64,000 bases of DNA from Bradyrhizobium sp. SZCCT0148 (GTDB lineage: Bacteria; Pseudomonadota; Alphaproteobacteria; Rhizobiales; Xanthobacteraceae): the NCBI RefSeq assembly GCF_018129985.1, contig NZ_JAFCKT010000010.1, positions 122,894 through 186,893 on the forward strand, written 5' to 3'. The position numbers and the translations under genes were made by a program. Position 1 is the first letter of the stretch. Each line of letters opens with the position of its first letter. Of this stretch, positions 45,042 through 52,815 are shown one piece after another. Below the pieces are notes generated by a model. It was not told where the DNA came from. It worked only from the letters and a program-made list of their open reading frames with translations, and ran no database searches.

Positions 45042-46463
45042 ATGTCGTCAATCACAATCGAGCACGCTGACGGCCTGCCGCAGCCACAGCGCAACCAGGC
45101 GGTGCTGACCATTGCGCTCGGCATCATCATGGCGGTGGTCGACAGCGCCATCGCCAATGTCGCGCTGCCGACGATCGCGGCTGACCTCGACGCGAGCCCG
45201 GCCTTCTCGATCTGGATCGTCAACGGCTACCAGCTCGCCATCACGATCTCGCTGCTGCCGCTGGCTTCGCTCGGAGAGATCATCGGCTATCGCCGCGTCT
45301 ATCTGGTCGGGCTGGTGCTGTTCACGCTGGCATCCGCCTTTTGCGCGCTGGCGCATACGCTGCCGCTGCTGACGATCGCGCGCATCCTCCAGGGCTTCGG
45401 CGCCGCCGGCATCATGAGCGTCAATTCGGCGCTGGTGCGCTTCACCTACCCGCGCAGCCAGCTCGGCCGCGGTATCGGGCTCAACGCGCTCGTCGTGGCC
45501 TTCTCGGCCGCCATCGGCCCAACGATCGCCGCAGGCATTCTCGCGGTCGGAAGCTGGCCCTGGCTGTTCGCCATCAACGTGCCGCTTGGGGCGGTGACGC
45601 TGCTGCTGGGCCTGCGCAGCCTGCCGCACACCAAGCCCGCTACCCATTCGTTCGACTGGCAAAGCGCGGGGCTTTCAGCCATCACCTTCGGCGTAGGGAT
45701 CGCGGCCGTCGACAGCGTCGGTCACGGCGAGGCTGCCATCACCTGCCTGATCCAGTTCGCCATTGCGCTCGTCGCCGGTGCGCTGCTGATCTGGCGCGAA
45801 ACCCACATGACCTCGCCGCTGCTGCCGGTCGACCTGTTGCGCATCCCGGTGTTCGCACTGTCGATCGCGACCTCGATCGCCTCGTTCTGCGGGCAGATGC
45901 TGGCCTTCGTCGCGATGCCCTTCTACCTGCAGAGCCGCTTCGGCTATTCGGCGGTGCATATGGGCCTGCTGATCACGCCTTGGCCGATCGCCGTGGCTTT
46001 CGCGGCGCCGCTCGCCGGCCGCCTCGTCGAGCGCTATCCGGCCGGCCTGCTCGGCGGCATCGGACTGACGCTGTTCGCCTGCGGCCTTGCCGCGCTTGCT
46101 TTCGTCCCTGCGGATCCATCGGCGTTCGACGTGATCTGGCGCATGGCGCTGGCGGGCGCCGGCTTCGGCCTGTTCCAGACCCCCAACAACCGCACCATGA
46201 TCGCGGCCGCCCCTCGCGAGCGTGCCGGCGGCGCCAGCGGCATGCTGGGCACGGCGCGCCTGCTCGGCCAGACCACCGGCGCTGCGCTGGTGGCGCTATT
46301 GCTCGGACGGTATCCTCTTGAGGGAACCAGACTGGCACTTCTCGTAGGCGTCGGTTTTGCGCTTTGCGGCGCGGTGCTGAGCATGCTGCGACTGTCTCCG
46401 GCCGGCGCGCGCGGCGCCGAGCACGTCCGCGTGCAGGACGATCAGCGCCTGCGGGGCGACTGA
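45042..46463 (+). CDS. MFS drug exporter, DHA2 family
   Basis: 473 residues from the ATG at 45042, about 14 helices. DHA2 motifs: VLTIALGIIMAVVDSAIANVALPTIAADL (motif D1-like) at the start, GYRRVYLVG (motif A), RILQGFGAAGIMSVNSAL (motif B) and NALVVAFSAAIGPTIAAGIL (motif C). Proton-driven multidrug antiporter (EmrB/QacA-like). No adaptor (EmrA) or regulator adjacent. Confidence 0.9.
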   Translation: MSSITIEHADGLPQPQRNQAVLTIALGIIMAVVDSAIANVALPTIAADLDASPAFSIWIVNGYQLAITISLLPLASLGEIIGYRRVYLVGLVLFTLASAFCALAHTLPLLTIARILQGFGAAGIMSVNSALVRFTYPRSQLGRGIGLNALVVAFSAAIGPTIAAGILAVGSWPWLFAINVPLGAVTLLLGLRSLPHTKPATHSFDWQSAGLSAITFGVGIAAVDSVGHGEAAITCLIQFAIALVAGALLIWRETHMTSPLLPVDLLRIPVFALSIATSIASFCGQMLAFVAMPFYLQSRFGYSAVHMGLLITPWPIAVAFAAPLAGRLVERYPAGLLGGIGLTLFACGLAALAFVPADPSAFDVIWRMALAGAGFGLFQTPNNRTMIAAAPRERAGGASGMLGTARLLGQTTGAALVALLLGRYPLEGTRLALLVGVGFALCGAVLSMLRLSPAGARGAEHVRVQDDQRLRGD

Positions 46464-46592
46464 GGGAACCTCACCTTCCGGCGCCTGCCATTCCCGTACA
46501 CAACCCCTGCGCGGCTTAACTATCCGGACCAGTGACCTCTTGCGCTCGCGCTCCGGTTGCGCTTGATTGGCGCGGGGAATAAGGGGCACTTC

Positions 46593-47051
46593 ATGCGTTT
46601 ACTGGGAATTGCGGCGCTCAGCGTCATGCTGGGCGGCTGCGCGTCTGTCACGCGCGGCACGACTGAGAACATCAGCATCTCATCGACACCTTCAGGCGTG
46701 GAAGCCGTCGTCAGCGGAATGGAAGTTCCGACCACCTGCACGACGCCCTGCTCCGTAGTCGTCAAGCGGAACGCCGACATTTCGATCACCTTCCAGAAGG
46801 AAGGCTATGAGCCGCAGGTCGTGCCGCTCACGCGCGACATACCGACAGCGGGAGCTGCCGGCTTCGCCGGCAATCTCCTGCTCGGCGGCGTGGTCGGGAT
46901 GGGCGTCGACGCCGCGACGGGGGCAGCCACCGATCACAAGCCCAATCCGGTCATCGTGACGATGCAGCCAACCGTCCGCGCCCGGCCGCCGGCCGCGCCG
47001 AAGAAGCCACGGGCACCGGCGCCAGCGCACGCGCCTGAAGCAGGGACTTAA
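46593..47051 (+). CDS. Lipoprotein with PEGA-like domain
   Basis: 152 residues. Lipobox LGG-C16, then CASVTRGTTENISISSTPSG. The central VVSGMEVPTTCTTPCSVVVKRN and KEGYEPQVVPL are PEGA-domain-like repeats of cell-surface proteins, followed by a glycine-rich hydrophobic patch and a Pro/Ala-rich tail. Probably an envelope lipoprotein; exact role unknown. It converges on clpA across a bidirectional terminator. Confidence 0.75.
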   Translation: MRLLGIAALSVMLGGCASVTRGTTENISISSTPSGVEAVVSGMEVPTTCTTPCSVVVKRNADISITFQKEGYEPQVVPLTRDIPTAGAAGFAGNLLLGGVVGMGVDAATGAATDHKPNPVIVTMQPTVRARPPAAPKKPRAPAPAHAPEAGT

Positions 47052-47076
47052 CGGGTCTCGCATAGCCTCAAAAGCA

Positions 47077-47103
47077 AAAGGCCGGCTTTTCAGCCGGCCT
47101 TTC
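47077..47103. terminator. Bidirectional intrinsic terminator
   Basis: Perfect 10-bp stem AAAGGCCGGC / GCCGGCCTTT with a 6-base loop; A-run and T-run flank it, serving the lipoprotein gene (plus) and clpA (minus). Confidence 0.85.
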
Positions 47104-47120
47104 GATTCATTGCGCGCGAA

Positions 47121-49523
47121 TCAAACCTTGACCAGCGGCCCCTTGGAGGCCGGCCCCTTCGGGCCGCCCGGCTTGGACTTGCCCGACGTGCGCTTGCGAG
47201 CCCCGGGGAGCTTCTCCTGCTTCGGCGTGACGGGCCCCTCGACGAATTCGAAGCCAATCTTGTCCTTGGTCTCGTCGGCCTCGTCCTTGACCAGGACGAC
47301 GCGGACGTGCCCGCCGCCCTTGAGCTTGCCGAACAGCACCTCGTCGGCCAACGGCTTCTTGATGTGCTCCTGGATCACGCGGGCCATGGGACGCGCGCCC
47401 ATCTGCTCGTCGTAACCATGCTGGACCAGCCAGGCCTTGGCAGGCTCCGACAGCTCGATGGTGACGTCGCGATCGCCGAGCTGGGCTTCGAGCTGAAGCA
47501 CGAACTTCTCGACCACGGTGCCGATCACCTCGACGCTGAGATGGCCGAACGAGACGATGGCATCGAGACGGTTGCGGAATTCCGGCGCGAACTGCCGGTT
47601 GATCGCCTCGTGGTCATCGCCTTCCCGCTTGGAGCGCGTGAAGCCGAACGCCTGCTTGGCGAGATCGGACGCACCCGCGTTCGTGGTCATGATCAGGATC
47701 ACGTTGCGGAAATTGACCTGCTTGCCGTTGTGGTCGGTGAGCCGGCCGTGATCCATGATCTGCAGCAGCACGTTGTAGAGATCGGGATGCGCCTTCTCGA
47801 TTTCGTCGAGCAGCACCACGCAATGCGGATGCTGGTCGACGCCGTCCGTCAACAGGCCGCCCTGGTCGAAGCCGACATAGCCGGGAGGTGCGCCGATCAG
47901 GCGCGACACGGTGTGCCGCTCCATGTATTCGGACATGTCGAAGCGCAACAGCTCGACGCCGAGGCTGGCCGCGAGCTGCTTTGCAACCTCGGTCTTGCCG
48001 ACGCCGGTCGGACCCGAGAACAGATAGCAGCCGATCGGCTTCTCCGGCTCGCGCAAGCCGGCGCGCGCCAGCTTGATCGATGCCGCGAGCGATTCGATCG
48101 CCCTGTCCTGGCCGAACACGGTGCGCTTCAGGGTCGTTTCGAGATGCTTGAGCACCTCGGCATCGTCCTTCGACACGCTTTTCGGCGGGATCCGCGCCAT
48201 CGAGGCAATCGTGGTCTCGATCTCCTTGATGCCGATGGTCTTCTTGCGCTTGTTCTCGGCCACCAGCATCTGCGCCGCACCCGACTCGTCGATCACGTCG
48301 ATCGCCTTGTCCGGTAGCTTGCGGTCGTGGATGTAGCGCGACGACAGCTGCACCGCAGCCTCGATCGCCTCGTTGGTGTATTTCAGCCGATGGTAGTCCT
48401 CGAAATACGGCTTGAGGCCCTTGAGGATCGCGATCGCGTCCTCGACCGTCGGCTCGTTGACGTCGATCTTCTGGAAGCGCCGCACCAGCGCGCGGTCCTT
48501 CTCGAAGTGCTGACGGTACTCCTTGTAGGTGGTCGAGCCCATGCAGCGGATCGTGCCCGAGGCCAGCGCCGGCTTGAGCAGATTCGAGGCATCCATCGCC
48601 CCGCCCGACGTCGCGCCCGCACCGATCACGGTGTGGATCTCGTCGATGAACAGGATGGCGTTGGGATGCGCCTCGAGCTCCTTCAGCACCTGCTTCAGGC
48701 GCTCTTCGAAATCGCCGCGATAGCGCGTGCCCGCGAGCAGCGTGCCCATGTCGAGCGAGAACACCGTGGCGGCCGCCAGGACTTCCGGCACCTCGCTGTC
48801 GACGATGCGCTTGGCGAGGCCCTCCGCGATCGCGGTCTTGCCGACGCCGGCTTCGCCGACGAACAACGGGTTGTTCTTCTGCCGGCGGCACAGCACCTGG
48901 ATCGCGCGGTTGATCTCGGAATTGCGTCCGATCACCGGGTCGATCTTGCCGTCGCGCGCCTTCTTGTTGAGATTGACGCAATAGGTCTCGAGCGCCTCGC
49001 CCTTCTTCTTGGTGTCCTCGGCGCCGCCCTTGGCCTCGGTCTCCTCATCGACACCGCGCACTGGCCGCGCCTCGGAGACGCCCGGACGCTTGGCAATGCC
49101 GTGGCTGATGTAGTTGACCGCGTCATAGCGCGTCATGTCCTGCTCCTGCAGGAAGTACGCGGCATGGCTCTCGCGTTCGGCGAAGATCGCGATCAGCACG
49201 TTGGCACCGGTCACCTCTTCGCGACCGGAGGATTGCACATGGATCACCGCGCGCTGGATCACGCGCTGGAAGCCGGCGGTCGGCTTGGCGTCGTCGGCGC
49301 CATCGGTGACCAGATTTTCGAACTCGGTCTCAAGATAATTGACCAGGCTCGTGCGGAGCTTGTCGAGATCGACGCTGCAGGCGCGCATGACGGCGGCTGC
49401 ATCGGAATCGTCGATCAGGGAGAGCAAGAGATGCTCGAGCGTCGCGTATTGGTGATGACGCTCGTTTGCGATCGCCAGTGCACGATGCAGGGATTGTTCA
49501 AGGCTTTGAGAAAAAGTCGGCAT
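47121..49523 (-). CDS. clpA: ATP-dependent Clp protease ATPase subunit ClpA
   Basis: 800 residues. AAA+ unfoldase feeding ClpP. The N-domain (double Clp repeat) at 1-150 docks ClpS. D1 Walker A is GEAGVGKT (223-230) with Walker B LFIDEIH; D2 Walker A is GPTGVGKT (504-511). The ClpP-binding loop is in KQAFGFTRSK. The basic Lys/Gly/Pro-rich C-terminus is typical of alphaproteobacteria. clpS lies upstream on the same strand, with 324 bases between. Confidence 0.97.
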   Translation of the reverse strand: MPTFSQSLEQSLHRALAIANERHHQYATLEHLLLSLIDDSDAAAVMRACSVDLDKLRTSLVNYLETEFENLVTDGADDAKPTAGFQRVIQRAVIHVQSSGREEVTGANVLIAIFAERESHAAYFLQEQDMTRYDAVNYISHGIAKRPGVSEARPVRGVDEETEAKGGAEDTKKKGEALETYCVNLNKKARDGKIDPVIGRNSEINRAIQVLCRRQKNNPLFVGEAGVGKTAIAEGLAKRIVDSEVPEVLAAATVFSLDMGTLLAGTRYRGDFEERLKQVLKELEAHPNAILFIDEIHTVIGAGATSGGAMDASNLLKPALASGTIRCMGSTTYKEYRQHFEKDRALVRRFQKIDVNEPTVEDAIAILKGLKPYFEDYHRLKYTNEAIEAAVQLSSRYIHDRKLPDKAIDVIDESGAAQMLVAENKRKKTIGIKEIETTIASMARIPPKSVSKDDAEVLKHLETTLKRTVFGQDRAIESLAASIKLARAGLREPEKPIGCYLFSGPTGVGKTEVAKQLAASLGVELLRFDMSEYMERHTVSRLIGAPPGYVGFDQGGLLTDGVDQHPHCVVLLDEIEKAHPDLYNVLLQIMDHGRLTDHNGKQVNFRNVILIMTTNAGASDLAKQAFGFTRSKREGDDHEAINRQFAPEFRNRLDAIVSFGHLSVEVIGTVVEKFVLQLEAQLGDRDVTIELSEPAKAWLVQHGYDEQMGARPMARVIQEHIKKPLADEVLFGKLKGGGHVRVVLVKDEADETKDKIGFEFVEGPVTPKQEKLPGARKRTSGKSKPGGPKGPASKGPLVKV

Positions 49524-49847
49524 TCGCGTCCTCTATGGCCCCCACCATCATGATCGCCATCGCCCGGTCAGGCAACAACAACCTTTGTCACATATAGTTA
49601 TACAAAACCGCGGCGAAAGACCGGTTCCGCGACTCCGGCGGGCGACAGCCCTGCGGTATTTTCGATGCAAAACCCGTTCCGATCGTGGGCGGCATCGGCG
49701 CCGGTGGAGAATCCGTAGTTTTGCCGACTCAGACGGGCGTCGCGCAGTGGCATCACGCGACAATCACACTGTGGCCGGCACGCGCGCCGGCTTTACGGGA
49801 AGGACACACGCCTAGAACACGCGGCAAAAACACCGCCAAAAGGCGCC
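49524..49847. other. Intergenic clpS-clpA, promoter region of clpA
   Basis: 324 bases. An AT-rich patch at 49583-49611 (minus strand TTTTGTATAACTATATGTG) is the best -10 region. A minus-strand GGAAC lies ~20 bases before it, but a full EcfG-type box (GGAAC-N16/17-CGTT) is not present. No ORF seen. Confidence 0.4.
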
Positions 49848-50180
49848 CTACTTCTTTTCCATCACGCATTGTAGCGGATGCTGGTGCTTGCGGGCGAAAT
49901 CCATCACCTGCGTCACCTTTGTCTCGGCGATCTCGTAGGTGAACACGCCGCACTCCCCGATGCCATGATGATGGACGTGCAGCATGATCTTGGTCGCCGC
50001 CTCGATGTCCTTGTTGAAGAACTTCTCTAGCACGTGAACGACGAACTCCATCGGCGTGTAGTCGTCGTTCAAAATCAGCACGCGGTAGAGGTTCGGCCGT
50101 TTGGTCTTGGGCTTGACCTTGGTGATGACCGAAGTGTTCGGACCCGACGGGGTGCCCGAACGGTTCTCGTCATTGCTCAT
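49848..50180 (-). CDS. clpS: ClpS, ClpA adaptor
   Basis: 110 residues from the ATG at 50180 (the longer frame to 50240 is not used). Adaptor that delivers N-degron substrates to ClpAP. Core motif YRVLILNDDYTPMEFVVHVLEKFF, then ATKIMLHVHHHGIGECGVFTYEIAETK. The N-terminal ~30 residues are a flexible tail. The N-degron pocket residues (N-D-D-Y-T-P-M) are intact. Confidence 0.96.
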   Translation of the reverse strand: MSNDENRSGTPSGPNTSVITKVKPKTKRPNLYRVLILNDDYTPMEFVVHVLEKFFNKDIEAATKIMLHVHHHGIGECGVFTYEIAETKVTQVMDFARKHQHPLQCVMEKK

Positions 50181-50661
50181 GCGAGGAGCGTAAGCAGCGG
50201 CTGGCGCGAACGGGTCGAGTCTGGAAGTCAATTGCGGCATGGCTCAGGCGTTCAAATTCCCCATGGAAGCGAATAGCGGTCGCCGCGCGACTCCGCCTCA
50301 GGAGCCTGGCGCAGGCGCGCCGCCTCGTTGGATCGCCGCTCCCGACAATCCGGTCCAAACCGGATCGTTCGCCAGCAATATGGGCCTGCCCCCGGCTCGC
50401 CGCAAGCGTGGCGAGGTCCGGCCGATGCGGCCTTGGCAGTCCCGATTCCCGGTTCGGGCGACCGCGGCAAGGTTAAACAATCCAGACCGATTTGACAAAA
50501 ATTTCGGCCCCTCGCCTTTAGAACATGTTGACCAGGAACCGCGGTTGTTAACCCGGATGCGACGGTTTCACGCGGGTAGCTCCGGCTTTCTACGGTCCAG
50601 TTTACCTGCCGTTCAATGGCGTGGCGCCAAATCGGGCAAAACACCGATTTCGGGGATTGTC
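50181..50661. other. Long intergenic region upstream of clpS and the TadG-like gene
   Basis: 481 bases between divergent genes. A plus-strand frame is open through it from 50239, but it is Arg/Pro-rich and joins the TadG-like gene without a homologous N-terminus, so I read it as noncoding. It includes a TTTAGAACATG-like patch at 50517-50525 and several TTAA words; no convincing promoter or RNA gene identified. Confidence 0.4.
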
Positions 50662-52014
50662 ATGTCTCGCCTAGCCCTCGTCAGCCATCTTGGTCGACAA
50701 TTCGCCCGCTTCGCAGCGGCCGAGCAAGGCAATATCGCCGTGATCTTCGCCATCGCGCTGGTCCCGGTGCTGAGCTTCGTCGGCGCCGCGATCGACTATA
50801 GCCGCGCCGCCCAGGCCCGCGCCTCCATGCAATCGGCCCTGGACTCCACCGCGCTGATGCTCTCCAGAGACCTGTCGGCCGGCACGATCACGACGTCGCA
50901 GATCGGCACAAAGGCGCAGACCTATTTCAATGCGCTGTTCACCAACACCAACACCCTGCCGTCGGTCAGCGTTGGAGCCACCTATAACGCGAGCACCAGC
51001 ATCGGCTCGACGATCCAGCTGACCGGAACCGGCACCTACACGACCAGCTTCATGAAGATCGCCGGCTTTCCGACGCTTGGCATCGACACCAGCTCCACCA
51101 GCGCATGGGGCCTCACGCGCATGCGCGTGGCCCTGGTGCTCGACAACACCGGGTCGATGGCCGACGATGGCAAGATGGCGGCGATGCAGACGGCCGCGAA
51201 GAACCTCGTCGATCAGCTCAGCGCGCTCGCCAAGACGACCGGCGACGTCTACATTTCGATCGTGCCCTTCGCGAAAGACGTCAATGTCGGCGCCAGCAAC
51301 TACAACAAATACTGGGTCGATTTCAGCGATTGGGATGCCGCGAACGGCAGTTGGAGCTGCACTTCGGGCAACAACTGGAACTGCAACAACTGGAAATGGA
51401 CGCCGGCCAACCGCAACACCTGGACCGGTTGCGTAACCGACCGCGACCAGGATTACGACACCAAGAACACCGCGCCGACCAGCGGCAATGTGGGGACGCT
51501 GTTCCCAGCCGAGCAATACTCTTATTGCAGCACGAGCAGTTCGGCCTATCTGCAGCCGATCATGCCGCTGAGCTACGACTGGTCCGCACTCAAGACCCGG
51601 ATCGACGCCATGAAGCCCACCGGCAACACCAACCAGGGCATCGGCCTGGCCTGGGGCTGGATGACGCTATCGGCCGGCGATCCCATGAACGCGCCGGCCA
51701 AGGACACCAACTACACCTACAAGGACGCGATCGTTCTTCTTTCCGACGGTCTCAACACGCAGAACCGCTGGTACAGCAACGCCTCGCAGATCGACGCGCG
51801 ACAGAAGAAGCTCTGCGACAACGCCAAGGCCCAGCCCAACAACATCACGATCTACACCGTGCAGGTGAACACCGGCAGCGATCCGACCTCAAGCGTGCTG
51901 CAATATTGCGCCAGCAGCGCCGACAAGTTCTATCTCGTGACGTCGGCCAGCCAGACCGTTTCGGTGTTCAAGGACATCGGCACCTCGCTGTCGAAGCTGC
52001 GCGTGGCGCGCTGA
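50662..52014 (+). CDS. TadG-like pilus/secretion protein with vWA domain
   Basis: 450 residues. The N-terminus has a TadE/TadG-type hydrophobic helix (NIAVIFAIALVPVLSFVGAAID at ~24-45) after AAAEQG, then a vWA domain starting VALVLDNTGSMADDG. MIDAS-like D161-T163-S165. The middle is rich in Trp, Asn and Thr with several Cys pairs (WSCTSGNNWNCNNWKW), unusual for a cytosolic protein, so the bulk is exported. It probably takes part in Flp/Tad pilus assembly or adhesion; no other tad gene is near. Confidence 0.85.
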   Translation: MSRLALVSHLGRQFARFAAAEQGNIAVIFAIALVPVLSFVGAAIDYSRAAQARASMQSALDSTALMLSRDLSAGTITTSQIGTKAQTYFNALFTNTNTLPSVSVGATYNASTSIGSTIQLTGTGTYTTSFMKIAGFPTLGIDTSSTSAWGLTRMRVALVLDNTGSMADDGKMAAMQTAAKNLVDQLSALAKTTGDVYISIVPFAKDVNVGASNYNKYWVDFSDWDAANGSWSCTSGNNWNCNNWKWTPANRNTWTGCVTDRDQDYDTKNTAPTSGNVGTLFPAEQYSYCSTSSSAYLQPIMPLSYDWSALKTRIDAMKPTGNTNQGIGLAWGWMTLSAGDPMNAPAKDTNYTYKDAIVLLSDGLNTQNRWYSNASQIDARQKKLCDNAKAQPNNITIYTVQVNTGSDPTSSVLQYCASSADKFYLVTSASQTVSVFKDIGTSLSKLRVAR

Positions 52015-52036
52015 CGGATCGAACCCGCGCAAATAG

Positions 52037-52066
52037 AAAGCCCGGCTGGTTCAGCCGGGCTTTTTC
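52037..52066. terminator. Bidirectional intrinsic terminator
   Basis: 11-bp stem AAAGCCCGGCT / AGCCGGGCTTT with a GGTTC loop, TTTTT on the plus side. It separates the convergent TadG-like and phasin genes. Confidence 0.85.
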
Positions 52067-52089
52067 GATTCCAGGATGTCCTGGAGAAT

Positions 52090-52428
52090 TTACTGAGCAG
52101 CCGGGGTGAACTTCGACACGATGGTCTCGACCGGCTTGAACGCCTGCTTGGCGAGATCGCTGTAGAGGCCGGCGATCTTCTGCGATTCCGCAACGAAGGT
52201 CTCGTAGGCGGAACGGGCGAAATCGGTCTGCGCTTCCATGGCCTTGTCCAGCGACTTCACGCCGGAAATCTTCTCGACGAAGGACTTGGTGTCTTCGAAC
52301 GACTTCTTCGTATAGTCGCCATAGGCGCTGGCGATCGCCTGGAGGCCGTGCTGCACCGAGGTCGCGGAGGCGACGTACTGCTCGAAGTGCTCTTTCCCGT
52401 AGCTCTGAAAGTCTTCAACCTTGAACAT
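52090..52428 (-). CDS. Phasin (PHB granule-associated protein)
   Basis: 112 residues from the ATG at 52428 (AAAGGA upstream). Phasin_2-type: FQSYGKEHFEQYVASATSVQHGLQAIASAYGDYTKKS, then FVEKISGVKSLDKAMEAQTDFARSAYETFVAESQKIAGLYSDLAKQAF (both read within 52150-52410). It coats polyhydroxybutyrate granules. Two TGC-N3-GCA dyads lie 65-110 bases upstream, like PhaR sites. The 161-codon frame starting at 52575 is not used. Confidence 0.9.
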   Translation of the reverse strand: MFKVEDFQSYGKEHFEQYVASATSVQHGLQAIASAYGDYTKKSFEDTKSFVEKISGVKSLDKAMEAQTDFARSAYETFVAESQKIAGLYSDLAKQAFKPVETIVSKFTPAAQ

Positions 52429-52492
52429 TTTCGGAATCCTTTTCCCTAGATCGCGTCGGGAAGCCCCGGCTCCCTGACCCTGCCCACAAATA

Positions 52493-52535
52493 GTGCAACG
52501 CACAAAAAAGTCAACGAATTTGTGCGACGCACAAA
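52493..52535. promoter_or_regulatory. Tandem TGC-N3-GCA operators (probable PhaR sites)
   Basis: GTGC-AAC-GCAC (52493-52503) and TTTGTGC-GAC-GCACAAA (52519-52535), centres 29 bases apart, upstream of the phasin gene. PhaR/AniA, the PHB-responsive repressor of phasin genes, binds TGC-rich inverted repeats of this kind. Role by analogy; not tested. Confidence 0.65.
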
Positions 52536-52642
52536 ACTGGATGCGAGTCGTCGAGATTCCCGGGGTTATCCGCAAGGGTTCTTTAAGCTTTTGGAAACTC
52601 CGGGCCCCTACCCTGATTCCTGGACGTGTTCAGCTTCCACTG

Positions 52643-52656
52643 ACGGTTAAAACCGT
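52643..52656. promoter_or_regulatory. Inverted repeat ACGGTT-AA-AACCGT
   Basis: 6-2-6 perfect palindrome in the 387-base gap between the phasin gene and the D,D-carboxypeptidase, 160 bases before the latter. Possible regulator site; binding protein unknown. Confidence 0.35.
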
Positions 52657-52815
52657 TTGAGAACATCACCTTAGCCAGAATAGCGGTTCAGGCCGAACGT
52701 CTCTCGCGGCGAACACCAGCGGTGGGACAGCCTGAGCAGGTAATGATCCCGGGTCCATTGGGCACAATTTCGCCTCACGAGCCGGTGATCAGTTGAGAAA
52801 CGGGGACGGGGTTCC

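Noticed and set aside
49583..49628. EcfG-type general stress promoter before clpA
   Set aside because: GGAAC is present on the minus strand but the CGTT -10 word is absent at 16-17 bases.
50240..50290. tRNA-like word GTTCAAATTCCCC
   Set aside because: The flanks cannot form the 5-bp T stem and there is no acceptor or anticodon arm.
50239..50661. 141-codon N-terminal extension of the TadG-like gene
   Set aside because: Arg/Pro-rich without homology; the TadE/G-like start (AAAEQGNIAVIFAIAL) follows the ATG at 50662.
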